From Sediminitomix flava (GTDB lineage: Bacteria; Bacteroidota; Bacteroidia; Cytophagales; Flammeovirgaceae): a DNA stretch of 64,000 bases. The notes beneath the pieces were generated by a model. It made no database searches. It saw only the letters and a program-made list of their open reading frames with translations, and was not told the DNA's origin. Position numbers and translations under genes: made by a program. How positions within the stretch are numbered: position 1 is the stretch's first letter; each line of letters begins with the position of its first letter. The DNA is taken from positions 124,001 through 188,000 of the forward strand of contig NZ_QGDO01000008.1 in the NCBI RefSeq assembly GCF_003149185.1, given 5' to 3'. Positions 38,168 through 47,295 of this stretch are shown one piece after another.

Positions 38168-39730
38168 TTATTCTGTTGGTCTTAATTCAAACTCAACGAT
38201 TTCAAGATCATCAATATATAGTTCGGTATCACCGATAGATCTAAACCAAAGTCTGAAGGCATCTTCTTGAGCAGACTTGTAATTTGCTGTTACTTTCACC
38301 CAAGTATTTGGTGTGAATTGATCGGTATTATCTGGTGAAACAATTACTGCATTACCCCAATCATTTAGTACTAGCATTCTGAAATCAGAGAATCCTAATG
38401 TGCCATGCGGAGTAGATGAAACCACATTCAACCAGAAAGTTACTTGATAATTTACATTAGCTTGAACAGGAGTAGCCATATCATACACAAAACAAGTATG
38501 ACCTTCTTCTCCAGCTGGACCTGTAAAACTATTTACATGCAAACTATAATTTCCACTTCTAACCACTTCTTGAGAGGCTTCAAAGCTTCCTGGGTTGCCC
38601 CACCAGCCACCAAATACCCAACCATCGGCTGCATTTTCAAAGCCTGCTGCAGTTGCATCAACTATATTTACTAAATCTCTTCTGATATTTTCTTCAAAAG
38701 CTGTTGCTAATACACCATCTGTGGTTTTCATGCTTCCCGGAGTATAAGTGACTGTTACAACATCTGAAGAATAAAGCTTTTCATCTCCTAAAGAAATTAA
38801 AACAACATTTCCTTCATTTGGCTTAAGACCAACAGCTGAAATTGTTGGATTAATTTCAAGATCACCGTTCACAATTTTTACGGAGAAATTAGCATCTGAA
38901 ATAGAGGCAGCATCAATTTCTCTGCTGAATACAAGCGCTACTTTATCATCTATCTCCTGTACATCATCTAGTGTGACTGGCTCTGTAGAAGCCACTACTC
39001 TGATTAAGTTTTCAAGAAGTAAAGTATCAATACCTGAAGGACGCTCTCTATTACCTATAAAAGTTACAGAGTGATCTCCCATTCTTGTATATTTCACATC
39101 AGTCTCAAGAGATTCCCCAGCTAGTATTTGTTGAGTATCATATGATACTTCAGCAGGATTTCCACCTCCAAACTTATAATTCAAGTTTGCCGGCTCTCCT
39201 AAAGCAGTATAATAATAACGAACTGTTCTACTTGCAATCACCTCATTTAAGGCTCCTTCTGAAATATTCAAAAACTCACCCAGACTTCCATCAGGATTCA
39301 CATATTGAGCTGTGATTCCCAAACGAATTGAATCTAGTACTGTAACATTGAAAGTTGTATCATAAGATGAACCTACTTGGGCATCTCCAACATAGGCATT
39401 GCCTTCAAATGTTTGACTCAATCCAATTTCAAACTCTCCTGATTGATCGAAACGTAGCTTTACAATTTCTGCTGATGAAGATGTTCCATTTTCTCCTTCG
39501 ACAATAGATACTCCTGCCTCAGGTAAAGTCCAAGTTCTTGACTTGATACCAGTTGAGATATCTCCAAAAGTAATTTCTCCACCTACTTGTACTTTGTTTT
39601 CATAGTCCATTTCTGAACTAAAAACTAAGTGATGGCTTGGTTGGTCTGCTGGAGCTTCCCACTCATTTGAACAAGCAAATAAGCTGAAAGAAATCAGTAA
39701 CAAACCTATATGTTTTAGATTTTTTTTCAT
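38168..39730 (-). CDS. SusE-position surface glycan-binding lipoprotein
   Basis: 520 residues, lipobox LFAC. An N-terminal PKD-like domain (GEITFGDISTGIKSRTWTLPEAG) is followed by Ig-like strands around 250-345 (VTLDDVQEIDDKVALVFSREID) and a C-terminal beta-sandwich (about 365-515, ending WFRSIGDTELYIDDLEIVEF) that looks like a carbohydrate-binding module. It follows SusD by 15 bases, the classic place of the surface glycan-binding protein of a polysaccharide utilisation locus. It probably holds agar or porphyran chains at the cell surface. No catalytic motif is seen. Confidence 0.75.
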   Translation of the reverse strand: MKKNLKHIGLLLISFSLFACSNEWEAPADQPSHHLVFSSEMDYENKVQVGGEITFGDISTGIKSRTWTLPEAGVSIVEGENGTSSSAEIVKLRFDQSGEFEIGLSQTFEGNAYVGDAQVGSSYDTTFNVTVLDSIRLGITAQYVNPDGSLGEFLNISEGALNEVIASRTVRYYYTALGEPANLNYKFGGGNPAEVSYDTQQILAGESLETDVKYTRMGDHSVTFIGNRERPSGIDTLLLENLIRVVASTEPVTLDDVQEIDDKVALVFSREIDAASISDANFSVKIVNGDLEINPTISAVGLKPNEGNVVLISLGDEKLYSSDVVTVTYTPGSMKTTDGVLATAFEENIRRDLVNIVDATAAGFENAADGWVFGGWWGNPGSFEASQEVVRSGNYSLHVNSFTGPAGEEGHTCFVYDMATPVQANVNYQVTFWLNVVSSTPHGTLGFSDFRMLVLNDWGNAVIVSPDNTDQFTPNTWVKVTANYKSAQEDAFRLWFRSIGDTELYIDDLEIVEFELRPTE

Positions 39731-39745
39731 CGTTCAAAAAGTTTA

Positions 39746-41464
39746 TTATTTGCCCAAATTAGTATTGATCTGACGCTCACTGGTAGGTATTGGAAAATAG
39801 TCATGCGCCTCGCTATTATACGCCCCTGCTGAAACAGCATAGTCAGGACGAATTCTTTCATTGATAAACAAAGGTGCTATACCACTCCCATCTGTATTCA
39901 AATTGGCTGATCTCCAATCTTCATCCGCCTTATGTGAATCAAAAGTTTCTTTCACAATTCCCCATCTTACCAAATCTTTCCAACGGTGTCCTTCAAAACA
40001 AAGCTCAATTGGACGTTCTACCATTCTTAAGTGCGTCATTACAGTCTCTTCAGATGGAGAAACCATTTGATGTGAACCATGTACTTGTACACTTTTATGA
40101 AGTACAGGGAAAGTACCTCCGTTGTTATCCATATATGATTGGAGTGTAATTACACCAGCTCTTGCTCTTACCATATCAATGTACTGAATCGCTGTGGCAA
40201 CATCTGAATTAGCTTCCAAAACTGCTTCAGCATACATCAAGTAGACATCTGCAAGTCTGATATGTCTAAAGTTGATTCCTGATCTTTCCAATGGACTTTC
40301 AGTATCCCAATGATACCAGTTCGAATGTTTTTTCACATAGGCTGACTGTCCGTAAGCCCATCCACCTTTTGAACCTGTAGGTAGGTTGTAATACAATCCA
40401 TCTGAATCAATTGGAGCAATAGAGCTATAAAAACGTTGTGAGTGCGTGTATCCAGAATTAATAGGGTTATCCGTATCCATTTCGTCATAAACCATTAATT
40501 CATGAAGATAATAAGAAGAAATTACAGTATTGTATGCCCCAAAACTCAACTGCCCCGTTTGCATTGCCAAAGCTGAAGCCTCACCACTCGTTTCGTTTTC
40601 GTTATCATCAATTGTAGGTCCCTTAGCACCAGGCTTAAGTACATCAGAATATGCTACCTCAAAAATTGACTCCGAATTAAACTCGTTTTCGTCAGTAAAA
40701 TTATCTAAGGTATTTGGTACCAAACTATAAACTTGACTATCGATAACCTCTTTAAACTGCGTCGCAGCCATTGTCCATTCTTCTCCGAATAGATAAACCT
40801 TTCCTAAAAGAGAAGTAGCTGCTCCCCAAGTTGCTCTACCTAAATCGTTTTCTGAATCCCAAACTTGAGGAAGATGTTGTTTTGCAAATTCCAAATCTGG
40901 AATGATCACAGACTGAGTAACTTCTTCTTTTGTTGCAAATGGTTTATTGAAGTCTTCAGGACTTTTTGCAACTGCAGTATGTACAACTGCTCCACCATAA
41001 GAATGAACAAGTTGGAAATAAAAGAACGCTCTTAAAAAACGCGCTTGAGCTTCTACTTCTAAAGCGAAACTATCGTCTAAAGTAGCTTCTGTAGTTTCTA
41101 GGTTTTCAATAACTTGGTTCGCTCTGAAAACCCCTACATATAATTCATTCCATTTGTTTTGAACATGGCGTGTCGCATCAGTAAAACCTAATTGAGTAAA
41201 CTCATACTGACCCGAATACCAATATTCTGTTCCTGCTAAATCACTTTGTACAATTTCATGACTAAGGTCAGCGCCACTTATCCCTGCAAATTGTAAGGCT
41301 CCATAGGCGGTAGTCAAACCTTTACTAAAATCTGTTTCGCTTTTCCAGAAAGTATCACTAGTGATTTGATTCGGATTGACCTGTGATAAAAAATCGTCTT
41401 CGTTACAGCTCGTTATAAAAACCAACGAACTGAGTAGTATCATATATAATTTTATGCTTTTCAT
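39746..41464 (-). CDS. SusD-like outer-membrane glycan-binding lipoprotein
   Basis: 572 residues, lipobox FITSC. RagB/SusD features: FWKSETDFSKGLTTAYGALQ near the N-terminus, helical TPR-like core (ARFLRAFFYFQLVHSYGG, GAATSLLGKVYLF) and C-terminal RHIRLADVYLMYAEAVLEAN, ELCFEGHRWKDLVRWG and YFPIPTSERQINTN. It forms the lid of the SusC transporter encoded 22 bases upstream and captures oligosaccharides at the surface. Ligand presumably agaro- or porphyran-oligosaccharides, from context. Confidence 0.92.
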   Translation of the reverse strand: MKSIKLYMILLSSLVFITSCNEDDFLSQVNPNQITSDTFWKSETDFSKGLTTAYGALQFAGISGADLSHEIVQSDLAGTEYWYSGQYEFTQLGFTDATRHVQNKWNELYVGVFRANQVIENLETTEATLDDSFALEVEAQARFLRAFFYFQLVHSYGGAVVHTAVAKSPEDFNKPFATKEEVTQSVIIPDLEFAKQHLPQVWDSENDLGRATWGAATSLLGKVYLFGEEWTMAATQFKEVIDSQVYSLVPNTLDNFTDENEFNSESIFEVAYSDVLKPGAKGPTIDDNENETSGEASALAMQTGQLSFGAYNTVISSYYLHELMVYDEMDTDNPINSGYTHSQRFYSSIAPIDSDGLYYNLPTGSKGGWAYGQSAYVKKHSNWYHWDTESPLERSGINFRHIRLADVYLMYAEAVLEANSDVATAIQYIDMVRARAGVITLQSYMDNNGGTFPVLHKSVQVHGSHQMVSPSEETVMTHLRMVERPIELCFEGHRWKDLVRWGIVKETFDSHKADEDWRSANLNTDGSGIAPLFINERIRPDYAVSAGAYNSEAHDYFPIPTSERQINTNLGK

Positions 41465-41486
41465 TTCTTCATTGGATTAATAACGA

Positions 41487-44400
41487 CTAAAACTTAAACT
41501 GTAATCCCATCAAGAATCGACGAGTTGTAGGATAATTACCAGCATCTACACCTCTTGTGTAAAGTCCATCACCCCCAACTTCAGGATCGTAACCTTCGTA
41601 TTCTGTGAAAGTAAATGGATTTTGTGCGGTCAGATACAGTCGCATTTTATTGACTTTGCCTTTGAAAATACTGTGTGCAAAGTCATAACCAAGTGTTAGA
41701 TTTCGGATTCTTAGGTAAGTCCCATCTTCCAAGAAGAAATCTGAACGTGCTCTTGTATTTGCATGCTCTTGAGATTGTCTCACAACAGGAATGTCAGAAT
41801 CTGGATTTTGAGGTGTCCACATATAATACTGATCTTTGTGACGACCTACACCATAAGCATAAAGCTTCGAACCATTGTAGATCATTGCTCCTTGAGAGTA
41901 GTAACTCTGTACAAAGAAGTCAAAACCTTTATACATTAGATTGAAAGAAAGACCAATATCGAAATCTGATTGCCCTGAACCTTTATAAACTCTATCAAGA
42001 TCATCAATAACATTATCCCCATTTTGGTCTTTGTACATCATATCACCAAGTTGAGCATTAGCATCAATTTCTCTGTAAGCTGTAAGCTGCTCTTCTGTCT
42101 TGATTACACCTTGATTTTCTACTAAGAAGAAAGCTCCAGCCTCATAACCTTCTATCAGATAAGTTGTATAATCTGTTCTATCTCCCCTAGTTACTACAGG
42201 ACGTCCTCCACTAAGTGCAAAACCTTCTATTCCATTCAAGTTCGTCACCATATTTCGGTTACGAGTGAACGTACCATTTACATTCCACTTCAAACCATTC
42301 TCACTAATGTGTTTATACATCAAAGAAAGTTCAAGTCCTTTATTCACCATATTACCTGCATTCACAACTACATTGTTATACAACCATGCAGCTCTAGTTG
42401 GCCATGTACCCGTAGATGGTGAGAGTCTCTGATTAAGAAGCATATCTTTCTTATCATTTTCATATACGTCTGCTGAGAGCTGTAATCGATCATCAAATAA
42501 AGACATATCAAGACCAAGATTTCTTGAAACTGTAGTTTCCCATCTGATATCATTGTTTGCATACTGACGTTGAATAGCTCCAATCTCAAGGTTCTCGTTT
42601 CCTTCAGGACCAAATGGATAATCTATACCATTTTCAATTGTTGGAGAAAACATGTATGGCGCAATAGACTGATTACCAACTTCACCATAACTAGCTCTTA
42701 GTTTTAGATTTGAAATAAAGTCTAGTGCATCACTATTCTTGAAGAATTGCTCTTCACTGACATTCCAACCTGCAGACGCTCCAAAGAAAGTACCGTATCT
42801 GTTGTCTTCTGAAAAATTAGAAGAACCATCTCTTCTCACACTTGCTGAAAGAAGGTATCTTTCATCGTAGTTGTATTGTGCTCTTAGCATCTTACCTGTT
42901 AAGGTCTGTACCGTCTCTTTACCAGTTGGCTTAATTCCTGTTACTCCAGCTCCAACTACATCTGTATCGTTGCTAAGCAAACCAACTACTCCAAGATTTA
43001 TATCTCTGTAGTTATACTTTTCCATAGAGTAAACCCCTGTCACTCCTAAACTATGCTTCCCAAATTTCTTGTTGTAGTTTAGAATGCTTTCCCAAGTATC
43101 TCTCTTTGAAAAAATGAATTCTTCCATTAAGCTTGCATCCACATTTGAAGCGGCAGGTTCTAAGCCAGAACGTCCATACACTAAGAATTGTGGTTGGAAA
43201 AATTTACGGCTATATGACCAAGTATTTCGACCTAAGTTTGTTTGAACTTTCAAGCCTTTTAAAATCTCATATTCAAGATTAAGTGCAATGTTACTTGCTT
43301 GAGATTCTCTATTGTCTTCGTTCAATAACTGTCTAGCTAACCAACCATATTGGATCGCATTTCTTGTAGGAATATATACACCATTATCTCCAACAGGGTC
43401 TAGATTTGATAATCCTCTTTGCCATGGTGCTTGCACGATAGCGTATTCATAAATACCCCAAGGCTCTTGTTCGGTATTTTCATTGGTCAGACCAATAGAA
43501 GCAAAAGCTCTAAAACGATCTCTTTTATATTCACCATTTATACGTGTTGATAAACGGTTGAATCCTGAATTCACTAGAATACCTTCCTGATCGAAATAGT
43601 TTACCGAAGTATGGAAGGTTAGATTCTCTTGCCCACCAGAAACCGATAGATTATAACTTTGAATTGCAGCATTGTTATTTTGAATATCTCCTACAAAATC
43701 AGAATTAAAATCTAATGCATCTGGATTGAACACAAAGATCAGCGGTTCTTGACCAATTGCTGAAAGCATTTGATTTTCCACATACATCTGCTCTTTTGTA
43801 TTCATCAGAGGTGTTCCTGAAGTAATATTTTGAACTCCAGCATAGGAAGTAAGCTCAACATTAAGATTACCTGTTTTACCTCTTTTTGTAGAAATCAAGA
43901 TTACACCACCAGCAGCTCTAGTTCCGTAAATAGAAGCAGCAGCCCCATCTTTCAGAACTTCAATACTTTCAATTTGCTCAGGCGCAATATTTGGATTGCT
44001 CTGAAATGGAATTCCATCGACAATATAAAGTGGCCCACCTGCATTTGTAGCAGAAAGAATACCTCTGATTTGAACATTGGTGGCTGCACCAGGCCTACCA
44101 CTACTGGCTTGAACGTTTACTCCTGCTATCTGACCTTGAAGTGATTCTCCAAGATCTGAAGTAGGAGTTTTCAGAATGGTTTCAGCTTTTACAGACTGAA
44201 CCGCCCCTGTGATTTCTTTTTTCCTCTGTGTTCCATATCCGATTACAAGTACTTCCTCAAGCGCTTTTACATCCTCTTCAAGTTCAACGTTAATTGTCGT
44301 TCTACCTTGAACAAGAATCTCTTGAGTCACATGTCCCATAAAAGAGAAGACAAGTGTAGCTGAGGGGGATACCTCAATCTTATAGTTACCATCTAAGTCT

Positions 44401-44576
44401 GTAATTGTACCAGAGCCATCTCCTTTTACAAGGATATTCACTCCAGGAAGACTCGAATTGTATGGGTCAACTACTTGACCTTTCACTACGATGGTCTGAG
44501 CATTAGCAAGATTGGTTAGTAGTACCAATGCTCCGATCATCAGCGAGTGCTTAAAAAGTGTTAAGTACTGCTTCAT
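41487..44576 (-). CDS. SusC-like TonB-dependent transporter
   Basis: 1029 residues. Signal peptide ending TNLANAQ, carboxypeptidase-like regulatory domain (about 28-105, VKGQVVDPYNSSLPGVNILVKG), TonB box region VLVIGYGTQRKKEITGAVQ, plug domain (QIAGVNVQASSGRPGAATNVQIRG, IESIEVLKDGAAASIYG) and a beta barrel ending GLQFKF. It imports oligosaccharides across the outer membrane with SusD. It is the first gene of the long minus-strand block and divergent from the HTH regulator, so its promoter lies in 44577-44843. No clear TAnnTTTG box is seen there on the minus strand. Confidence 0.93.
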   Translation of the reverse strand: MKQYLTLFKHSLMIGALVLLTNLANAQTIVVKGQVVDPYNSSLPGVNILVKGDGSGTITDLDGNYKIEVSPSATLVFSFMGHVTQEILVQGRTTINVELEEDVKALEEVLVIGYGTQRKKEITGAVQSVKAETILKTPTSDLGESLQGQIAGVNVQASSGRPGAATNVQIRGILSATNAGGPLYIVDGIPFQSNPNIAPEQIESIEVLKDGAAASIYGTRAAGGVILISTKRGKTGNLNVELTSYAGVQNITSGTPLMNTKEQMYVENQMLSAIGQEPLIFVFNPDALDFNSDFVGDIQNNNAAIQSYNLSVSGGQENLTFHTSVNYFDQEGILVNSGFNRLSTRINGEYKRDRFRAFASIGLTNENTEQEPWGIYEYAIVQAPWQRGLSNLDPVGDNGVYIPTRNAIQYGWLARQLLNEDNRESQASNIALNLEYEILKGLKVQTNLGRNTWSYSRKFFQPQFLVYGRSGLEPAASNVDASLMEEFIFSKRDTWESILNYNKKFGKHSLGVTGVYSMEKYNYRDINLGVVGLLSNDTDVVGAGVTGIKPTGKETVQTLTGKMLRAQYNYDERYLLSASVRRDGSSNFSEDNRYGTFFGASAGWNVSEEQFFKNSDALDFISNLKLRASYGEVGNQSIAPYMFSPTIENGIDYPFGPEGNENLEIGAIQRQYANNDIRWETTVSRNLGLDMSLFDDRLQLSADVYENDKKDMLLNQRLSPSTGTWPTRAAWLYNNVVVNAGNMVNKGLELSLMYKHISENGLKWNVNGTFTRNRNMVTNLNGIEGFALSGGRPVVTRGDRTDYTTYLIEGYEAGAFFLVENQGVIKTEEQLTAYREIDANAQLGDMMYKDQNGDNVIDDLDRVYKGSGQSDFDIGLSFNLMYKGFDFFVQSYYSQGAMIYNGSKLYAYGVGRHKDQYYMWTPQNPDSDIPVVRQSQEHANTRARSDFFLEDGTYLRIRNLTLGYDFAHSIFKGKVNKMRLYLTAQNPFTFTEYEGYDPEVGGDGLYTRGVDAGNYPTTRRFLMGLQFKF

Positions 44577-44761
44577 AAAAAAGTTTTTAAATGTGTTGTA
44601 AATATCCTATCGATCATCGGACATCTTCTTCTATCTTCCTCAAACTTCAATGGTCGATATCGTGTTAGTTATGGGTGTAGACATTCGCTAAATCCTGAAA
44701 CGAATATGGTAACATTCAGAATATTTTTTGCATTATTGCACTAGATCAAAACTGTACATTA

Positions 44762-44769
44762 TACATTTA
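44762..44769 (+). promoter_or_regulatory. Possible -7 box for the regulator gene
   Basis: TACATTTA sits in an ATTATACATTT context shared exactly with the -7 candidate at 7417, about 75 bases before the regulator ATG. The last base departs from TAnnTTTG. An overlapping TGTA/TACA dyad spans 44753-44765. Weak support. Confidence 0.25.
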
Positions 44770-44843
44770 TTTATTAAAAAAAACTAGACAAGCTAATAGA
44801 CTAACTTTATAACCAATTGATAATTAGAACTATAAAATTATTT

Positions 44844-46499
44844 ATGTTGACTTTTTTTGAACACAGAACTAGACATCATTATGTTCTTTTTTTACATTTA
44901 ATTTTTAGCTCGTTCAGTCTTTCTGCACAAGATTTTTCTACATTTCCAGAAAATAGTTCGGAAGATTTTATAACTGTTGCTACTAATTTAAGATTTCAAT
45001 ACCCCGACAGCGCACTAAATATTCTCAAAAATGGATACACAAAAAGTATCGAAACAAGAGATACCCTTACAGCTATTCAGAGCTTAATAAGTCTGTCTGA
45101 TCAGTATACTCATAATGCTGATTTTGGAGCTGCTTACGATGGCTATTGGGAAGCACTCTTATTTCTAGACCAAGTAAAAAGTTTAAAATTGGAAGCATCA
45201 ACCTATTTTGGGCTTGCTTGGCTGTACCACCTGTACGAAAGAAGCGAAGAGGCTAAAAAATATTTTGATAAATCTTTAGAGATAAATAAAAACCTATTTG
45301 CTGAGGGAGAAATTGATCGACAGACACTCCTAAATAATTATTATGCGCTAGCCATCTATAATCGAAAACTTGAAAATACTGAACAAGCAAGAGTGTATTT
45401 GGATAGCTGTAGACTCATTCGTTTTAAAGATTTGGGGGATGTTCAAACAAGTTCTGCATTTATTGAAGCTGAATTGGGCTATAATTTCTTTGTAGAAAAC
45501 CAATCCACTAAAGCCTTAGACATTCTTTTGCCTTTAGATAAATATTTTAGCAGTGACCAAAAGAGCTATTTAGTGATTTATCATTCTGCACTTGCAGACA
45601 TCTATTTAGATAATAGAGACCTTGAAAATGCAGAGAAATTTTACAGAAGTGCTATTGATAACGGACTCAAATACAAAAGTCACCAAGATGTCCTTCCTGA
45701 GCTTTATGAAAAGCTTTCAGAGCTTTTATTAGAAAAGAAAAACTATCAAGAAGCTTATGCGAGTCTCAAAGAAGCAAAGGCATTAAGTGAAATTCAGTAC
45801 GGAACTAGAAGTGCAAAAAACAGGCAATTTATTGAGATAAAAGATTCTTTTAGGCAAGAAAAAGACGCCCAACGAAAGGTTATTCAAGAACAGAAATTAA
45901 AAGAGTTAGAGCAAGAAGATAAAATCTGGTATTTAAAAACACTGATTTCCTATAGTGCTATTGTTCTTCTGCTTGGTATCATTCTTTTTGTCTACCGTCA
46001 TTTCAGAAACAAGATAAAAACGGAAAAGAAGTTAATGCTTGAGCGCCGTAAACTTGAACAAGAAAAAGCTAAAGAAATCTTAGAAATTAAGAATAAAGAG
46101 CTGACTGCTTCTACTTTACAAATTATTGAACGAGATGAAATGCTTGTTGAATTAAAAAGTAAGCTGAAAGAACATGGAAAAGATACAAATAGCAGCAAGC
46201 TTCAGAAACTAGCAAAAAGTATTGATATTAATCGATCAAATAATTGGAAAGAATTTGAAGCTCGTTTTGTAGAAGTAAATGGAGATTTCTATAAAACTCT
46301 TAATGAGAATTTCCCAAACCTTACTCAAGGAGATCAGAAAATATGTGCATTGATTAAACTCTCTTTTGATAGTAAAGAGATGTCTAAACTATTAGGAATC
46401 TCTACTGAAAGTGTTCATACAACAAGGTATAGACTCCGAAAAAAATTGGGCTTAAATAGAAAGGATAATCTTGAAGAATTTATAGCAAACTTAAATTAG
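44844..46499 (+). CDS. TPR-containing membrane protein with C-terminal LuxR-like HTH (regulator)
   Basis: Start taken at ATG 44844 (551 residues); a TTG at 44817 in frame is less likely. A signal-like hydrophobic segment (YVLFLHLIFSSFSLSAQ) leads into a TPR array (about 60-340; TYFGLAWLYHLYERSEEAKKYFDKSLEI, NAEKFYRSAIDNGLKY), then one membrane helix (ISYSAIVLLLGIILFVY), a charged coiled coil, and a helix-turn-helix (GDQKICALIKLSFDSKEMSKLLGISTESVHTTRYRLRKKLGL). The topology is periplasmic TPR sensor, cytoplasmic DNA-binding end. Being divergent from SusC, it is the natural regulator of the agar block, replacing the usual HTCS or ECF sigma pair (inference). Confidence 0.85.
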   Translation: MLTFFEHRTRHHYVLFLHLIFSSFSLSAQDFSTFPENSSEDFITVATNLRFQYPDSALNILKNGYTKSIETRDTLTAIQSLISLSDQYTHNADFGAAYDGYWEALLFLDQVKSLKLEASTYFGLAWLYHLYERSEEAKKYFDKSLEINKNLFAEGEIDRQTLLNNYYALAIYNRKLENTEQARVYLDSCRLIRFKDLGDVQTSSAFIEAELGYNFFVENQSTKALDILLPLDKYFSSDQKSYLVIYHSALADIYLDNRDLENAEKFYRSAIDNGLKYKSHQDVLPELYEKLSELLLEKKNYQEAYASLKEAKALSEIQYGTRSAKNRQFIEIKDSFRQEKDAQRKVIQEQKLKELEQEDKIWYLKTLISYSAIVLLLGIILFVYRHFRNKIKTEKKLMLERRKLEQEKAKEILEIKNKELTASTLQIIERDEMLVELKSKLKEHGKDTNSSKLQKLAKSIDINRSNNWKEFEARFVEVNGDFYKTLNENFPNLTQGDQKICALIKLSFDSKEMSKLLGISTESVHTTRYRLRKKLGLNRKDNLEEFIANLN

Positions 46500-46598
46500 A
46501 ATATACTCACCGTAACAATAACTTTTGGAGACTTCTATCGTCAGTTCTTTTTCATAACACTTTGCAGAATCATTTCTCCAATGAATGAAATGAGCATC

Positions 46599-46853
46599 TT
46601 ATTGATCTAGCTTCTTGGAAGTCTCCAAAGATTTAACTGTTTTTTCAAGCCATGCAAATGCTTCTGTCATGTTCTTTTGCTCTTGCAATCGAATAGATGA
46701 AACACTAATTGAAGTAAACCAATCTGACTTATAACTTACTTCTTCCTTCAAGGCATTATACTTTTTCGATTTCGATTTATATAGTTTATTCACTGCAAAT
46801 GCAGAGCAAGTAAAACCAATAAGTGCGGCGATAGTAATTAATAATTTCTTCAT
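46599..46853 (-). CDS. Small secreted TPR-like protein, probably shortened by a stop codon
   Basis: 84 residues: signal peptide MKKLLITIAALIGFTCSAFA, then a segment matching the two larger paralogues at 48917 and 61047 (SDW, KNMTEAFAWLEK against KKMSEAYSWLEQ and ENMSEAYIWIEQ). It ends at TAA just where the paralogues have Lys in ELKGDY. Reading on in the same frame to 46491 gives 35 more codons (starting DAHFIHW, then AKCYEKELTIEV) that align with the paralogues' second half. So it is either a nonsense-interrupted copy or a naturally short one. Preceded by the shared upstream module at 46865-46934. Function unknown. Confidence 0.6.
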   Translation of the reverse strand: MKKLLITIAALIGFTCSAFAVNKLYKSKSKKYNALKEEVSYKSDWFTSISVSSIRLQEQKNMTEAFAWLEKTVKSLETSKKLDQ

Positions 46854-46918
46854 GAATTAAATGAGGTTTGACACTGAATCACAAAAACTAATAAAATAGT
46901 ATTTCAATTACTGCTAGT

Positions 46919-46934
46919 CACCAACACTATGCCA
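46919..46934 (-). promoter_or_regulatory. Sigma-54-like -24/-12 element (copy C)
   Basis: TGGCATAGTGTTGGTG on the minus strand. The -24 half TGGCAT is good and the -12 half has GG-T rather than GC. It lies 66 bases before the small secreted gene; a weak AGTA/TACT dyad (46898-46912) and the shared GATTCAGTGTCAAACC word (46865-46880) lie between. Confidence 0.4.
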
Positions 46935-47295
46935 AAAGAATATAACAACCTGGCCTACTATAAGATACAACTCTAAAATTGAGCTTACTTATTTTCCCGA
47001 TTCCTCAAAAAAGATACAGAGTGTTCAAGAATGAACATTCTAGAATTCAAACCTAATATTTCGAGCTAAGACTTTAAAAAAGAGCTTTAATGACTTTAAG
47101 GCTCTTTTTATAATTTTAATATTTTTTCATTTAATGAATTTATATTTGGTTAAAATTAAAAATGCTTCTTTAAAAAAATAGCAATTCACCATTTTCATTA
47201 GGTTATGTTTGGCATTGAAGCTTGTGTGTACATTATTTTGAATGCTCTTTTGTGAAACATCTTTTAATTAACACGCACAAACAAACTTAGACTGT
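46935..47295. other. Intergenic region, possible small RNA
   Basis: No protein gene is supportable. Besides the orphan terminator there is a GTTC/GAAC stem and the overlapping dyad GAATGAACATTC around 47015-47035, which could fold in a short plus-strand RNA ending at 47109. A TGGCAT word at 47211 resembles the -24 motif but lacks a -12 partner at the right spacing. Confidence 0.3.
47076..47109. terminator. Orphan bidirectional terminator hairpin
   Basis: AAAAAGAGCTTTAA/TTAAGGCTCTTTTT with one mismatch and a 5-6 nt loop, T-rich on both sides. No annotated gene ends here: the minus-strand small gene points away to the left and the porin starts at 47296. It may end an unannotated small RNA. Confidence 0.65.

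Noticed and set aside
44817-44843. TTG start adding nine residues to the HTH regulator
   Set aside because: The ATG at 44844 leads directly into the signal-like segment and TTG starts are uncommon; no ribosome site favours the longer form.
47211-47232. A TGGCAT word upstream of the porin as another sigma-54-like promoter
   Set aside because: The TTG that could be the -12 half is one base out of register, and sigma-54 spacing is strict.
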